Assembly (NCBI GenBank): GCA_963714415.1
Contig: CAVQOL010000027.1
Span: forward strand, 280,798-344,797
Reading direction: 5' to 3'
Length of the DNA: 64,000 bases
Origin: JAGXRK01 sp963714415
Lineage (GTDB): Bacteria > Bacteroidota > Ignavibacteria > Ignavibacteriales > Ignavibacteriaceae
Part shown: in pieces, positions 1 through 8,991 of the stretch
Position numbering within the stretch: the stretch's first letter is position 1
Layout: every line of letters starts with the position of its first letter
Notes under the pieces: generated by a model
Databases searched by the model: none
Seen by the model: the letters and a program-made list of their open reading frames with translations, nothing else
Told to the model about the DNA's origin: nothing
Program-made: the position numbers and the translations under genes

Positions 1-1950
1 CATATTCTGCATTTCATTCTGTGTCATATTCCTGTTCATCTGTTCGAGCATATCTCTTAGTTTTTCCATCGCTTTTTTCATCTCGTCGCTGGTAAGTTCG
101 CTCATCAACTCCTGAAGCTCCATATATTTTTCTAAAGTCTCTTTCGACAAGAGATCATTTTTCTGCAATTCCTGCTGCATCTTCTGAAGATTTTCACGAA
201 CATCACTCATCTTTTCCTGGAGTTCTTCAAACTTATCAAGAGCTTTTTCAACTTTTTCTTTTTCTTCCCAGGTTAATTCTTTTTTATCCTGCTTCAAATC
301 CTGATCAATCTTTTCTAAATCTTTTCTTAGCTGTTCTGCTTCTTTAAGGGTTTTACTGAGTTCATCAACAGCTTCATTCTGAACTTTATCAACTTGAGTA
401 AGTAATTCATCTAATGAAGGCACTCGGACATTGAAGACCGATGTTTTCGCTGACTTAGGTCCACCCACATTGTCATTATCAAAAATCTCTAAGTAGTAAG
501 AATAAATATCATCAACAGCAGGCAGAAGCTGTGTGAGATTCCAGACATAATTAATGTCAACTTCTTTTTGTGATGACTGAATTGGAATTTCAATGGAAGT
601 GAATTCTTCCTTTAGCTGTTCATATTTTGATCTCGATAATCTATAATAAAGCAGCAGTTTTGTAAATCCGAAATCATCTGAAATTCTTGCACTTAGAGAT
701 ACACGATTATCACTTCCGAGCGAAATATCCTTTCCGGGAAATAATAATTCAATTTGCGGGAACTCATCGAAAACAGGTTTAATAAAGTATGTTATAGCAT
801 TTTGATTCTTGTTATTTTTTTTATCACGGATTATTATTCTGTACGAAGTTTCTTTTCTAATCCTGAAATTTCCTTGTGCAATATTATTATCTGACTTTAA
901 TTCAACTTGAGTTGTGTCATCAAATTCAATAAAGGCTGATAAGAGTTCTTTTGTAGATGAAAGCGAAATATCAATCCTCGAACCAATAAGCGCAGTAATA
1001 TTGCCATTATCTTTTTGTTCAAATGGAGGAATTTTTGAATACGCTGGCGGATTTATTTTGAATGAAATTGTCTTAATGATTGGTCTGTCTACCACATCAA
1101 TTCTGTAATTTTCACTTTCAAGTTCATCAGCCCGAACAAAATAATTAAATGATGAACGAACAGATGCTACTTCAAACATGTAATCTTTGAGAGAATCCGC
1201 AGTCAACTTAAATTCCGAGTATTCGGTTTGTTCATCTTCTTTAGTAAATAAAATTACATTAGCAGGCTTGTCACCATAAATTTTTATTTCTATTTCAAAT
1301 GACGATCCTTTTGTTATTTCGGCATTACCGGGTATAACTTCAAACTGAAATCTTGCCGGTGGAATAAACTCACGATCGAATTGAATCAACCTGCCAGATG
1401 CTTCAGTTAATCCTGGAATGAGCAGAAAGAATAAAGCTGCAAATAATATAGATACAGAAAAATTTATAACCGGTTTTTTAAGAGAATCAAATTTAATAAC
1501 GGAACCGAACTTAATAGATTTCGTTTTATCATAAACACTTTTAAAGGCGGCTTCAATAAGAAAAAATGAATAAAGATGTGAGTCCTTCACTGCTAAAAGC
1601 TGCATTGCATTTTTCAGATCATCCTTAATTTCGGGGAAATGAAAGCCGACTTTTCCTGCAGTTTCTAAATAATTTCTTTCAGTAAAAACATTAAAGTATT
1701 TAAACAAAGGAACGATAACATTAAAAAGTAAAAGGGCAAGAACTGTAATCAAAAAAACAAAAAATAAAATTGTTCTTACTAATGACGAAAGATTTCCTAG
1801 CAACTCCACAAAACTGAATAAAGTAAAAAGTGAAATGCCAATCAATCCGGTTTTCAATAAACCAAGAAGAATCAAACGCAGATATTCCTTGCGGTCAGTA
1901 AATTCTAACCGGTTAATTATTTCTTTGTAATATGTTGATTCAATATTCAT
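1..1950 (-). CDS. DUF4175-like membrane protein with C-terminal coiled coil (partial, runs off window)
   Basis: The minus-strand frame is open from the ATG at 1950 to base 1 (650 codons) with no stop, so the C-terminus lies outside the window. Residues about 20-90 hold two hydrophobic segments, a third follows near residue 150, and then comes a long beta-rich extracytoplasmic region. From about residue 510 the sequence is charged Lys/Glu/Gln-rich heptad-like coiled coil. This layout matches the DUF4175 family of Bacteroidota. The start overlaps the stop of the upstream DUF4159 gene by 4 bases (ATGA), so the two are translationally coupled. In related genomes such pairs sit near MoxR-type ATPase, DUF58 and VWA genes, and I infer those lie beyond the left edge. 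Molecular function is unknown. The family assignment rests on architecture and neighbour, not on a database match. Confidence 0.72.
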   Translation of the reverse strand, partial: MNIESTYYKEIINRLEFTDRKEYLRLILLGLLKTGLIGISLFTLFSFVELLGNLSSLVRTILFFVFLITVLALLLFNVIVPLFKYFNVFTERNYLETAGKVGFHFPEIKDDLKNAMQLLAVKDSHLYSFFLIEAAFKSVYDKTKSIKFGSVIKFDSLKKPVINFSVSILFAALFFLLIPGLTEASGRLIQFDREFIPPARFQFEVIPGNAEITKGSSFEIEIKIYGDKPANVILFTKEDEQTEYSEFKLTADSLKDYMFEVASVRSSFNYFVRADELESENYRIDVVDRPIIKTISFKINPPAYSKIPPFEQKDNGNITALIGSRIDISLSSTKELLSAFIEFDDTTQVELKSDNNIAQGNFRIRKETSYRIIIRDKKNNKNQNAITYFIKPVFDEFPQIELLFPGKDISLGSDNRVSLSARISDDFGFTKLLLYYRLSRSKYEQLKEEFTSIEIPIQSSQKEVDINYVWNLTQLLPAVDDIYSYYLEIFDNDNVGGPKSAKTSVFNVRVPSLDELLTQVDKVQNEAVDELSKTLKEAEQLRKDLEKIDQDLKQDKKELTWEEKEKVEKALDKFEELQEKMSDVRENLQKMQQELQKNDLLSKETLEKYMELQELMSELTSDEMKKAMEKLRDMLEQMNRNMTQNEMQNM

Positions 1951-2620
1951 TTTAATGATTGACTCAATGCAAATACGACTATGTTCGTTCCAAACTTAAG
2001 AGCTTCCTCTCTAGTTTCTGGAGGATTGTTATGAACTTCAGCATCCGCCCAGCCGTCACTGGGGTTAGATTCATACGTATAATAAACTGCTAGTCGTTCA
2101 TCGATAAATATCCCGAATCCCTGCGGTGGTTTTTCATCATGTTTATGGGTTTTCGGCGGACCGTTTTCAAACTTATAAACGATGTTATAAACAGGATGAC
2201 TAAACGGCAATTCAATAAAATCATTTGCCGGAAAAACTTTTTTCATTTCGCGTCTTAAAGCATTATCTAGACCATAATCATCATCAATATAAAGGAAGCC
2301 GCCGTTCTCAAGATATGTTCTTAATCTTTTTACATCATCATCGGAAAAGACTACATTACCGTGACCTGTCATAAATAAAAACGAATAAGAAAATATTTCA
2401 TCCGATGAGATATCAATAAACTGGTAACGTGCATCTACCTTAATATTCGTATTCTGTTTGATAAAATTTAACAAATTCACTTCTGCTGATGGATCATTAT
2501 ACCAATCAGCACCACCGCCATATTTCAAGACGTGCAATTGAAAATGCTCCGGTTGATTGAGCAAAATACCCTAGTGGTATTAAAAAGCAGTAAAAGTAGT
2601 ATTATTAAGTATAATTTCAT
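1947..2620 (-). CDS. DUF4159 domain protein, exported (two frameshifts near the N-terminus)
   Basis: The main frame (1947-2564) encodes YGGGADWYNDPSAE near its start and GFLYIDDDYG in the middle, typical of DUF4159, a glutamine-amidotransferase-like fold common in Bacteroidota. That frame lacks a signal peptide. One starts instead at the ATG at 2620 (MKLYLIILLLLL) in another frame. Removing one base from the A5 run at 2582-2586 and one from the T3 run at 2523-2525 joins the two into a signal peptide ending near YFAQ, followed by STGAFSIARLEYGGGADW, the family's usual N-terminus. I therefore annotate one gene with two likely assembly indels. It overlaps the DUF4175-like gene by 4 bases. Its biochemical role is not established; the usual context suggests an envelope-associated complex. 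Confidence 0.75.
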
Positions 2621-2792
2621 CAATTAATCAGCAATAATGTATCAGAAAGATATGAAATCTTTTGGGGCAAAATATAGTCATTTTAGAAGTGTAGAAATAA
2701 GAAAGGCGACTTCTTGAAATCACATCTTAAATAACTCGAGGATGTCTTAAATGGGTAAGTCTCATTTCGGCCCCTACAAGTGTACTTCTTAA

Positions 2793-3513
2793 TCAGTCTA
2801 ATTGGAGATGGGACTTCCTTTCAAGTAATGCTTTCCGTTTCTTCTCCGGAAATTTTTCTATTGCATATCGCAGCATCGTCCTCGGCATTGTTTTATAATG
2901 CTTCTTTAAGAACTTTTCTTCCGTCTTTAGATCTATTTTACCTATCTCTCTCAGCATCCAGCCTACAGCTTTATGAATTAAATCGTGTTTATCGTTAACC
3001 AATATTTCGTAAATCTTCAGAGCATCTGTAAAATCTTTTTTCTTTATAAAAGTAAAAGTTGATAGAACTGCTATTCGCTTTTCCCAAAGATCATTTGACT
3101 TAGCAAATTTGTAAAGAAGACTTTTTTCTTTATCCAGTAAATATTCACCAAGTATTTTCGGGGCGGAAAGATCAACTAAATCCCAGTTATTAATTCCTTT
3201 TCTATAATCAAGATAAAATTTTACAATTTTTTCTTTTTCATTCTCATCAGCTTTCTGAAATCTTTCAACAAGAATTAAGCAACGCAATTAATCTTTCTTC
3301 ATGATATTTTGAAGTTATAAGTTCTTTAAGTTCATTAAAAGAAAGATCTTTAAACTTTTTTGCGAGTTGTCTCTGAACAGGAACTACAATTCCAAGAAAT
3401 ATATCTCCTTCAGCATATTCACCTTTACCGGTTTTAAAAAACCTTTGAAGAAATTGTGCTTTCTCCGGATTTGATAGTTTCTTTATGTCTTTTCTAAATG
3501 TTGATAAACTCAT
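2793..3513 (-). CDS. AlkD-like DNA alkylation repair glycosylase (one frameshift)
   Basis: Two overlapping minus-strand frames (3265-3513 and 2793-3287) are the N- and C-terminal parts of one roughly 235-residue protein. The first ends in EERLIALL; the second continues as ILVERFQKADE after removal of one base of the TT at about 3276-3277. The all-helical HEAT-like sequence and the NNWDLVD motif are those of the AlkD/AlkC DNA glycosylase family, which excises N3- and N7-alkylated purines. The Trp and Asp of WDLVD correspond to the known active-site pair. The gene stands alone, flanked by non-coding DNA and, upstream, a palindromic repeat. A real inactivating mutation is possible, but the whole downstream half is well conserved, which favours a sequence error. 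Confidence 0.82.
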
Positions 3514-3594
3514 TTAAAGATTTCACCATTTAACCTAACAGTTAACATTATAACTAAAATAGTTCGGCGTTTAGGGTCTGTTACGAAACATATA

Positions 3595-3684
3595 TTTGTC
3601 ATTTCGACCGGAGAGAGAAATCTAAAGAATGTTCAAAGATTTCTCAGTCATCCGTCAACCGACGGATTCCTTCGAAATTACAAA
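3595..3684. repeat. Composite palindromic (REP-like) intergenic repeat
   Basis: The outer arms TTTGTCATTTCGA (3595-3607) and TCGAAATTACAAA (3672-3684) are complementary apart from one base. Inside are GAGAAATCT (3615-3623) paired with AGATTTCTC (3637-3645), and ATCCGTC (3650-3656) paired with GACGGAT (3661-3667). The element lies between the AlkD-like gene and the hydrolase. Palindromes starting with GTCATTTCGA and containing GAGAAATCT are widespread repeats in Bacteroidota genomes, so this is probably a non-autonomous REP-type element and not a terminator. It lacks a T-run. Confidence 0.7.
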
Positions 3685-3689
3685 TTAAT

Positions 3690-5118
3690 TTATTTAGTAG
3701 TTTCATTAAGCCAATTAGTAATTATATCCAATGCAACCGGCGAAAATGTTTCTTCAATTTTTGCATACTCAAGAGGCGAACCGGTTTCTGCTGTCTGAAA
3801 CAAATGATTTAATCCGTTCAGTTCTTTCAAAGTAAAATCTTTATTTCCACCTTTCTTCAAGGCTGCCTCAATTGCGGATAAATTTTCTTTTGGCGGCACC
3901 TGTAAATCTTTCTCTCCAATTATTGCAAGAACCGGGCATTTAACTTTCTCAAGTGTTGGTGCAGGATCATATTCAAGGAAATATTTAAACCAAGGTGTTA
4001 AAGCTACTCTTAATTGCATATTAAGAAAGGTTTCAGGATCACCAATTTTTTCTTTTTCTTCCTCGGTCATTTCCATATACTCTTTCCAGAAAAATTCCTT
4101 AATGTTTTTTTCTGCCACACTCATATCATCAGTATTTTTAATTTCCTGATAAATTTTTGATGAAAACTCCAAATTTTTCTTTATTTCCTCTGCCGGAGTT
4201 CCGCTAGCTTCTTCTATTAATCTTGACTGAAGTAACAATATTTCTTCACCAGATAATCCGGGTCCAGCCATCAAAACAATAAATGCCACATCATCATTCT
4301 GCACTGCAGCCATTGGTGCAATTAGTCCGCCTTCACTGTGTCCGATTAAGCCTATTTTTTTCAGATCAATTTCTTTACGAGATTTTCAAATACTCAATGC
4401 CTGCTAAAACATCCTTAGAAAAATCTTCTGTTGTAGCTGATTGAAAATCACCTTCAGATTCTGCAACGCCCCTGTCATCAAAGCGAAGAACAGCATAACC
4501 GTTTTTTGTTAAGTGATCTGACAGAACGAGAAACGGTTTATGCCCAAGCAATTCTTCGTTACGGTTTTGCGGACCTGAACCACTGATTAAAATCGCAACT
4601 GCAAAATTGCTGCCTTCCATCGGATACGTGAAAGTTCCTGCCAAAGTAATACTGTCCTGTACGTTTTCGAAATAAACATCTTCGCTGATATATGAAAAAG
4701 GTTCTTTCGGCTCTTGCGGACGGTTAATTGAAGTTGCTTCATCAACTTTATTTATAACAAGATCAAATGATTGTCCGCCCTGATTCCATTTACCGGTAAT
4801 GAGTTCGGTTTCCCAATCTATTACTCCATTATAGCTTCCAGCAATTACTTTTACATCTACAATAATTGAATCGTCAATTAAGGTAACTGATTCTGTGGGA
4901 ATATCTTTTGCTCCTTGACTCGGACTATCCATTTTACATTCATAATTTCCTTCATCGTCTTTAACAAACTTAAAAACTATAGGAAGTTCAACTGTTTGAT
5001 TAATAACAAGATTACCTTCCCATATTCCAGTTAAATCTTTTTTAGTCTGTGCAGAAACATTTAACTGAATAAGTAAGAAAGAGATGACTACTGCGAATAA
5101 TTTTATAAACCTCTTCAT
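3690..5118 (-). CDS. Secreted alpha/beta hydrolase with N-terminal beta domain (one frameshift)
   Basis: The ATG at 5118 begins a signal peptide (MKRFIKLFAVV...NVSAQ). Residues about 25-125 form a beta-rich domain (TGIWEGNL...) often found before such hydrolases. The alpha/beta hydrolase fold then starts (FVDNVQ-type lid, ISGSGPQNR, LRFDDRGVAESEG). The frame stops at 4375, but removing one base of the T4 run at 4383-4386 continues it as EYLKSRKEIDLKKIGLIGHSEGG, which supplies the nucleophile elbow G-H-S-E-G, and reads through to 3690. The C-terminal part contains the acid region (AIIGEKDLQVPP) and the catalytic His (LNGLNHLFQ). The full length is about 475 residues. The substrate is unknown; peptidase or esterase activity is typical of the family. 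The break is most likely an assembly indel. Confidence 0.8.
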
Positions 5119-5275
5119 AATTGCTCCTTTGTAAAATTAAGAATAACATTATAGGTTAAATGATATGCTAGCAATAAAACTTAATTCAAAACGAACTTTA
5201 ATTTTGTTATATGCAAATTTACTCAATTAGACTATTGCGTTGAAAGAAAAAATGATGATAGACTAATTGCGGAGA

Positions 5276-5485
5276 CTATTTTCTAAATAACCAGACAATC
5301 AATGAAATCAGAATGCTGATAATCAGCATTGTTGTGATTGGAATGTAAAGCTTGAAATTTGGTTTGTTTATAAAAATATCGCCGGGAAGTTTTCCCAAAG
5401 GAAGTTTGGAAAGCCACGGCCAAAAAAGTCCGGCTAAAATTATTATCGCACCGATTAGAAGAAGATACTTTTGCATTTTGCTCAT
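5276..5485 (-). CDS. DUF2905 family small membrane protein
   Basis: This is a 69-residue protein with two transmembrane segments (about residues 7-25 and 48-66) joined by the loop LGKLPGDIFINKPNFKLYIP, the conserved signature of DUF2905. Its ATG overlaps the stop of the Nudix gene by 4 bases, so the two are co-transcribed. The family has no established function. An alternative plus-strand frame in the same place is ignored because this family match is clear. Confidence 0.88.
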   Translation of the reverse strand: MSKMQKYLLLIGAIIILAGLFWPWLSKLPLGKLPGDIFINKPNFKLYIPITTMLIISILISLIVWLFRK

Positions 5486-5886
5486 AACTCTGATAAGAGA
5501 TGATTATAAAATTCTTCAATCACTTCATTATAATTAAAAGCCAGTTTCATAGCAGATAATTCATCACGCGAAAAATAAGCGAGTCTTTGCCCTTCTTTCA
5601 AATTGATTTTTTCTGGTTGAAGATCAATTCTTTTCCAAAAAACGTGATCAATAAGTTTTTCACTTTTATAAGTTTTAAACAAATTTATATCCCCAACTTT
5701 CAATTCCATTTCTTCGAGCATTTCCCTTTTAACTGTTTCTTCAGGGATTTCACCAGATTCAACATGTCCACCCGGAATATCCCACATATTCGGAAACGGA
5801 ATATCAGGTTTATTATCTCTCAACAGCATCAATAATTTATTATTGCTGTTTATTAGCAGTATTCCGGCACCAATAATTTTTGTCAT
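5482..5886 (-). CDS. Nudix hydrolase
   Basis: The 134-residue protein carries the Nudix box at about residues 39-61: GGHVESGE, then RE and EE at the right spacing (REMLEEM). It binds the divalent metal used for hydrolysing a nucleoside diphosphate linked to another group. The last residue of the canonical box (Gly) is replaced after EEM by ELKVGD, a common variation. The size and single domain resemble MutT-like housecleaning enzymes; the true substrate cannot be read from sequence. It is the first gene of a two-gene unit with the DUF2905 gene. Confidence 0.9.
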   Translation of the reverse strand: MTKIIGAGILLINSNNKLLMLLRDNKPDIPFPNMWDIPGGHVESGEIPEETVKREMLEEMELKVGDINLFKTYKSEKLIDHVFWKRIDLQPEKINLKEGQRLAYFSRDELSAMKLAFNYNEVIEEFYNHLLSEL

Positions 5887-6059
5887 AACATTAAGTACAT
5901 TATTGCAATATTTTTATCTCAAATAATTTTTCCAGAGCAAAAGATATCTGAAAAAGGGACATAGTTATCCAAAGACAGTCTTGATTCTATGACTAAAATT
6001 AATAATAAATCGGAAATAATTATAGCTGGTGGATGTGGCAGTTATACGAAATGAAATGA

Positions 6060-7577
6060 TTAGTGAAGGGCTTCATCTAAAACTTTTAAAAGTTCATTTT
6101 TACCAAAAGGTTTTACAAGGAATTTTTTTGCACCGGCATTATAGAATTCTTTTATCTTTTCTTCAATATATTCGCTTGAGATTATAATCATTGGTCGTTT
6201 ATAAGGATCATTCTTTTTGATGTCTTTACAAATAAGCATTCCCTGAAGCCAGTAATTTTTATTAACATCAAAAATGATATAGCTGAAGTTTATATCGCGA
6301 ATATACTCAAGCTTAAAATCTCTTATCGAGTAATTAACAATTTCAAATTCCTTTTTAAGAAAAGCTTTAATTAATTCATAGGAATCACCGGAATCGTCTA
6401 GCATTAAAATACGTTGAGAATTTACGAGCTTATCTTCTTCGGAAAATATTTTCTTTTTAAAATTAAGATTTTGTGTTAAAGGAAGCGTGAAAGTAAAAGT
6501 TGAACCAACACCTTTTATACTATCAACGAGTAAAGAACCGCCTAGTCTTTCAATGTATTTTTTGGCTAAAGCGAGTCCTAAACCATTTCCTTCAAAATTA
6601 CGACCAATGTTTAAATCTTCCTGGCTGAAAGGTTGATATAAATGATCAAGATAATTAGTGGAAATTCCTACTCCGGAATCTTTAACTTTGCACACTGCAA
6701 GATCGCGTTCCTCAAGGACATCAACTTCTACTTCAACAAATCCCAGATGAGTAAATTTAATCGCGTTGCTGATTAAACTGTTAAATGCATTTTCAACACA
6801 ATGAATATCTGCATCAACATATACTTTTGGTTTTGTAAAATTAGTTCTTAGCTGAAGATTTTTTTCCTGTGCGGCTTTCTTATGATTAGGCAAACAACTC
6901 TGAAAAAATCCTATAAGATCTATAGTTTCTATGTTCATTGTATAATTGCCGGCTTCAAGCTGGGCAAATTCAAGCATTTGAGTAATACTTTTGAATAATC
7001 TTTCACTACCGCTGTGAAGATTATCGAGATATACTTTTTCTTCGGCGTCAATCTTGTCAGCAAGGTTATCTCTGATAAGAGAGGAATATCCTAGAATAAT
7101 GTTAAGCGGTGTTCTTAGTTCATGGGATAGTACATTAAGAAAATTATTTTTTAATCGTTCGGCTTCCTTATTTGCTTCGCGGGCTTTTTTTACTTCCTCC
7201 TCCGTTAAAACCATATCGGTTATGTCTTCGTGAAATAGTACTAAATACTTATGACCGAAATTGTTTATGGAGAAAACGCTTGTTTTAAGAATGGGAATTG
7301 CACCATCTGCACTATTAAGCAGTGCATCAGTATAGTTGCTTATAGTATGATATTCTTTGCCGTCAAATACTTCAGTAATTATTTTAAATATTCCATTCTC
7401 CTTTAAAACATTATCTGAAAAAACCGAGTATTCAGATAATTCATCCAGATGATATCCCCACGTAATGATAAAAGCTTCGTTTACATAAATAATTTTACCT
7501 TCATCATCAATTACCTGTACCGGATTGCGCAGGTTATCATACAGCATTTCGAAATATTTAATTAACTCACTGATCAT
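6060..7577 (-). CDS. PAS-domain hybrid histidine kinase with C-terminal receiver
   Basis: This is a 505-residue soluble sensor kinase. A PAS domain spans about residues 10-125. The HisKA domain has the H-box FLNVLSHELRTP with phosphoacceptor His152. The HATPase domain has its N-box at about 263-275, DSGVGI at 300-305, and the GNGLGLAL G-box at about 330-337. The receiver, residues about 388-505, has Asp pair DD at 394-395, a likely phosphoacceptor Asp437 (YIIFDVN) and the conserved Lys489 (LVKPF). No transmembrane segment is visible, so the stimulus is probably cytoplasmic or relayed. The start lies one base after the stop of the GAF kinase gene, so they form one operon and may signal to each other. 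Confidence 0.9.
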   Translation of the reverse strand: MISELIKYFEMLYDNLRNPVQVIDDEGKIIYVNEAFIITWGYHLDELSEYSVFSDNVLKENGIFKIITEVFDGKEYHTISNYTDALLNSADGAIPILKTSVFSINNFGHKYLVLFHEDITDMVLTEEEVKKAREANKEAERLKNNFLNVLSHELRTPLNIILGYSSLIRDNLADKIDAEEKVYLDNLHSGSERLFKSITQMLEFAQLEAGNYTMNIETIDLIGFFQSCLPNHKKAAQEKNLQLRTNFTKPKVYVDADIHCVENAFNSLISNAIKFTHLGFVEVEVDVLEERDLAVCKVKDSGVGISTNYLDHLYQPFSQEDLNIGRNFEGNGLGLALAKKYIERLGGSLLVDSIKGVGSTFTFTLPLTQNLNFKKKIFSEEDKLVNSQRILMLDDSGDSYELIKAFLKKEFEIVNYSIRDFKLEYIRDINFSYIIFDVNKNYWLQGMLICKDIKKNDPYKRPMIIISSEYIEEKIKEFYNAGAKKFLVKPFGKNELLKVLDEALH

Positions 7578-7578
7578 A

Positions 7579-8886
7579 TTAGTTTATTGGTAGTGTAATT
7601 TCAAATGCAGTTCCAACAGGAATATCAATCAATTGAATTGTTCCTCTGTGCCTATCGACTATACTCTTGCAAAGAAACAAGCCGTAACTGGTTTTACCTG
7701 CACTGAAAAGATTAAATATATTATCTCTTAACTCTTCCGGTATTCCCGGACCATTATCTTCAACCTGGATATTAATTAAATTATTCTTAACAAACGATTT
7801 AATTGTTATTGTTGCGTCCTTCTTTGCTTCAGCGGAATTAGTAAATAAATGAACTAATAAGTGCTGAATCTGTTCTGAATCATAGCTGCACAATTGAAGA
7901 TTATTCAATTTCGTATCAAAAGTTATAGACTGAAATTTTTTCATCGGAGAAATATACCTGATAACAGATTGTATAGTTTTATTCAGATCTCCGCTATCTT
8001 TATTCAGATTCATGATAGAAGTTTCCATCAATACCTGAGCAAATTTCTGGATTCCACGAATACTATCAATTGCCACTTTTATTTTTAGTTTTAAGCGATC
8101 GAATAGAAAAGTATCAGCTTTTGGGTTTGCAAACTCAAATTCCTTTTGCGACTTTTCAATCACACGCATTAAACTTTCATTTTCCAATAAAGCAATGTGC
8201 ACCAGCGCTTGCAAAGACTGTCCGATTTCGGAATCTATACTTGACTTAAGAGCTTTTCTTTCAGCCTGAATAAGCTGTGTATTTGCTTCCTGTAAAGCAT
8301 TGTTTGCATTTAACTGTGCATTATACAACTGTGCATTTCTTATTGCTGATGCTGCTTGTCCTGCAAGTATTTCAAAGGTGCTGGTTATTTCTTTTTCCTG
8401 GATCTTATGCAGATGACGACTATCAACGTATATTACACCAATTTTATTTCCATCGGTTATTAGCGGGGAGCATAGAATTGTTTGAAGATCAAGACGAAAA
8501 ATACTTTTACTTGTATCAAAGTTAGTGTCGCTTTGGGCACCTTCAATAAATCTTGATTGTCCGTGATAGAAAACATCTTCAACTACAGAGGTGCTGATAT
8601 GAAAAAGACTTTCCGGCAGTTGTTTATTGTTTGAATCTAAACCAAGCTTATATTCAAGTTTTCCTGAAGGGTTTTTCAGAACAATAAAACCTCTCTCGGA
8701 GTTGGTAATTCTAATTGCGTTTTTAAGGACGAGTTCCAGAACATCCTCAAGAATAAGAGAACGATTAATTGTATTGAGGATGTTAAGTATTACTTCGAGA
8801 TTTTTTGCACGTTCGGAAGTTTCATCGAAGTCAGGGGAGTTCTTTAATCCGTCATCAACATTTTTTTTAAATTCTGTGAACTTCAT
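7579..8886 (-). CDS. GAF-domain sensor histidine kinase with atypical H-box
   Basis: The 435-residue protein has an N-terminal GAF domain (about residues 25-185: LEDVLELVLKNAIRITNSERGFIVL, then VGVIYVD-like). A coiled linker and dimerisation region follow, then a HATPase domain with EDNGPGIPEE and the G-box SYGLFLCKSIVDRHRG. No canonical H-E-x-x-N/T-P H-box is visible. The nearest candidate is LVHIALLENE in the coiled linker at about residue 228, so autophosphorylation is uncertain. GAF-plus-kinase modules of this type form the C-terminus of giant Ser/Thr kinase-AAA-TPR-GAF-HK sensors in cyanobacteria and others. Here the corresponding N-terminal half is a separate gene at 15140-18725. Co-transcription with the PAS hybrid kinase is expected (1-base gap). 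Confidence 0.85.
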   Translation of the reverse strand: MKFTEFKKNVDDGLKNSPDFDETSERAKNLEVILNILNTINRSLILEDVLELVLKNAIRITNSERGFIVLKNPSGKLEYKLGLDSNNKQLPESLFHISTSVVEDVFYHGQSRFIEGAQSDTNFDTSKSIFRLDLQTILCSPLITDGNKIGVIYVDSRHLHKIQEKEITSTFEILAGQAASAIRNAQLYNAQLNANNALQEANTQLIQAERKALKSSIDSEIGQSLQALVHIALLENESLMRVIEKSQKEFEFANPKADTFLFDRLKLKIKVAIDSIRGIQKFAQVLMETSIMNLNKDSGDLNKTIQSVIRYISPMKKFQSITFDTKLNNLQLCSYDSEQIQHLLVHLFTNSAEAKKDATITIKSFVKNNLINIQVEDNGPGIPEELRDNIFNLFSAGKTSYGLFLCKSIVDRHRGTIQLIDIPVGTAFEITLPIN

Positions 8887-8991
8887 CTGACTATCTTTTG
8901 ATTAAACTAAAAATATCGCTAAATGAATCCGTTACTTTAATAAACATTATATACAATACTTATGCCAAATAAGTTAAGCATTTTCTTGCGA

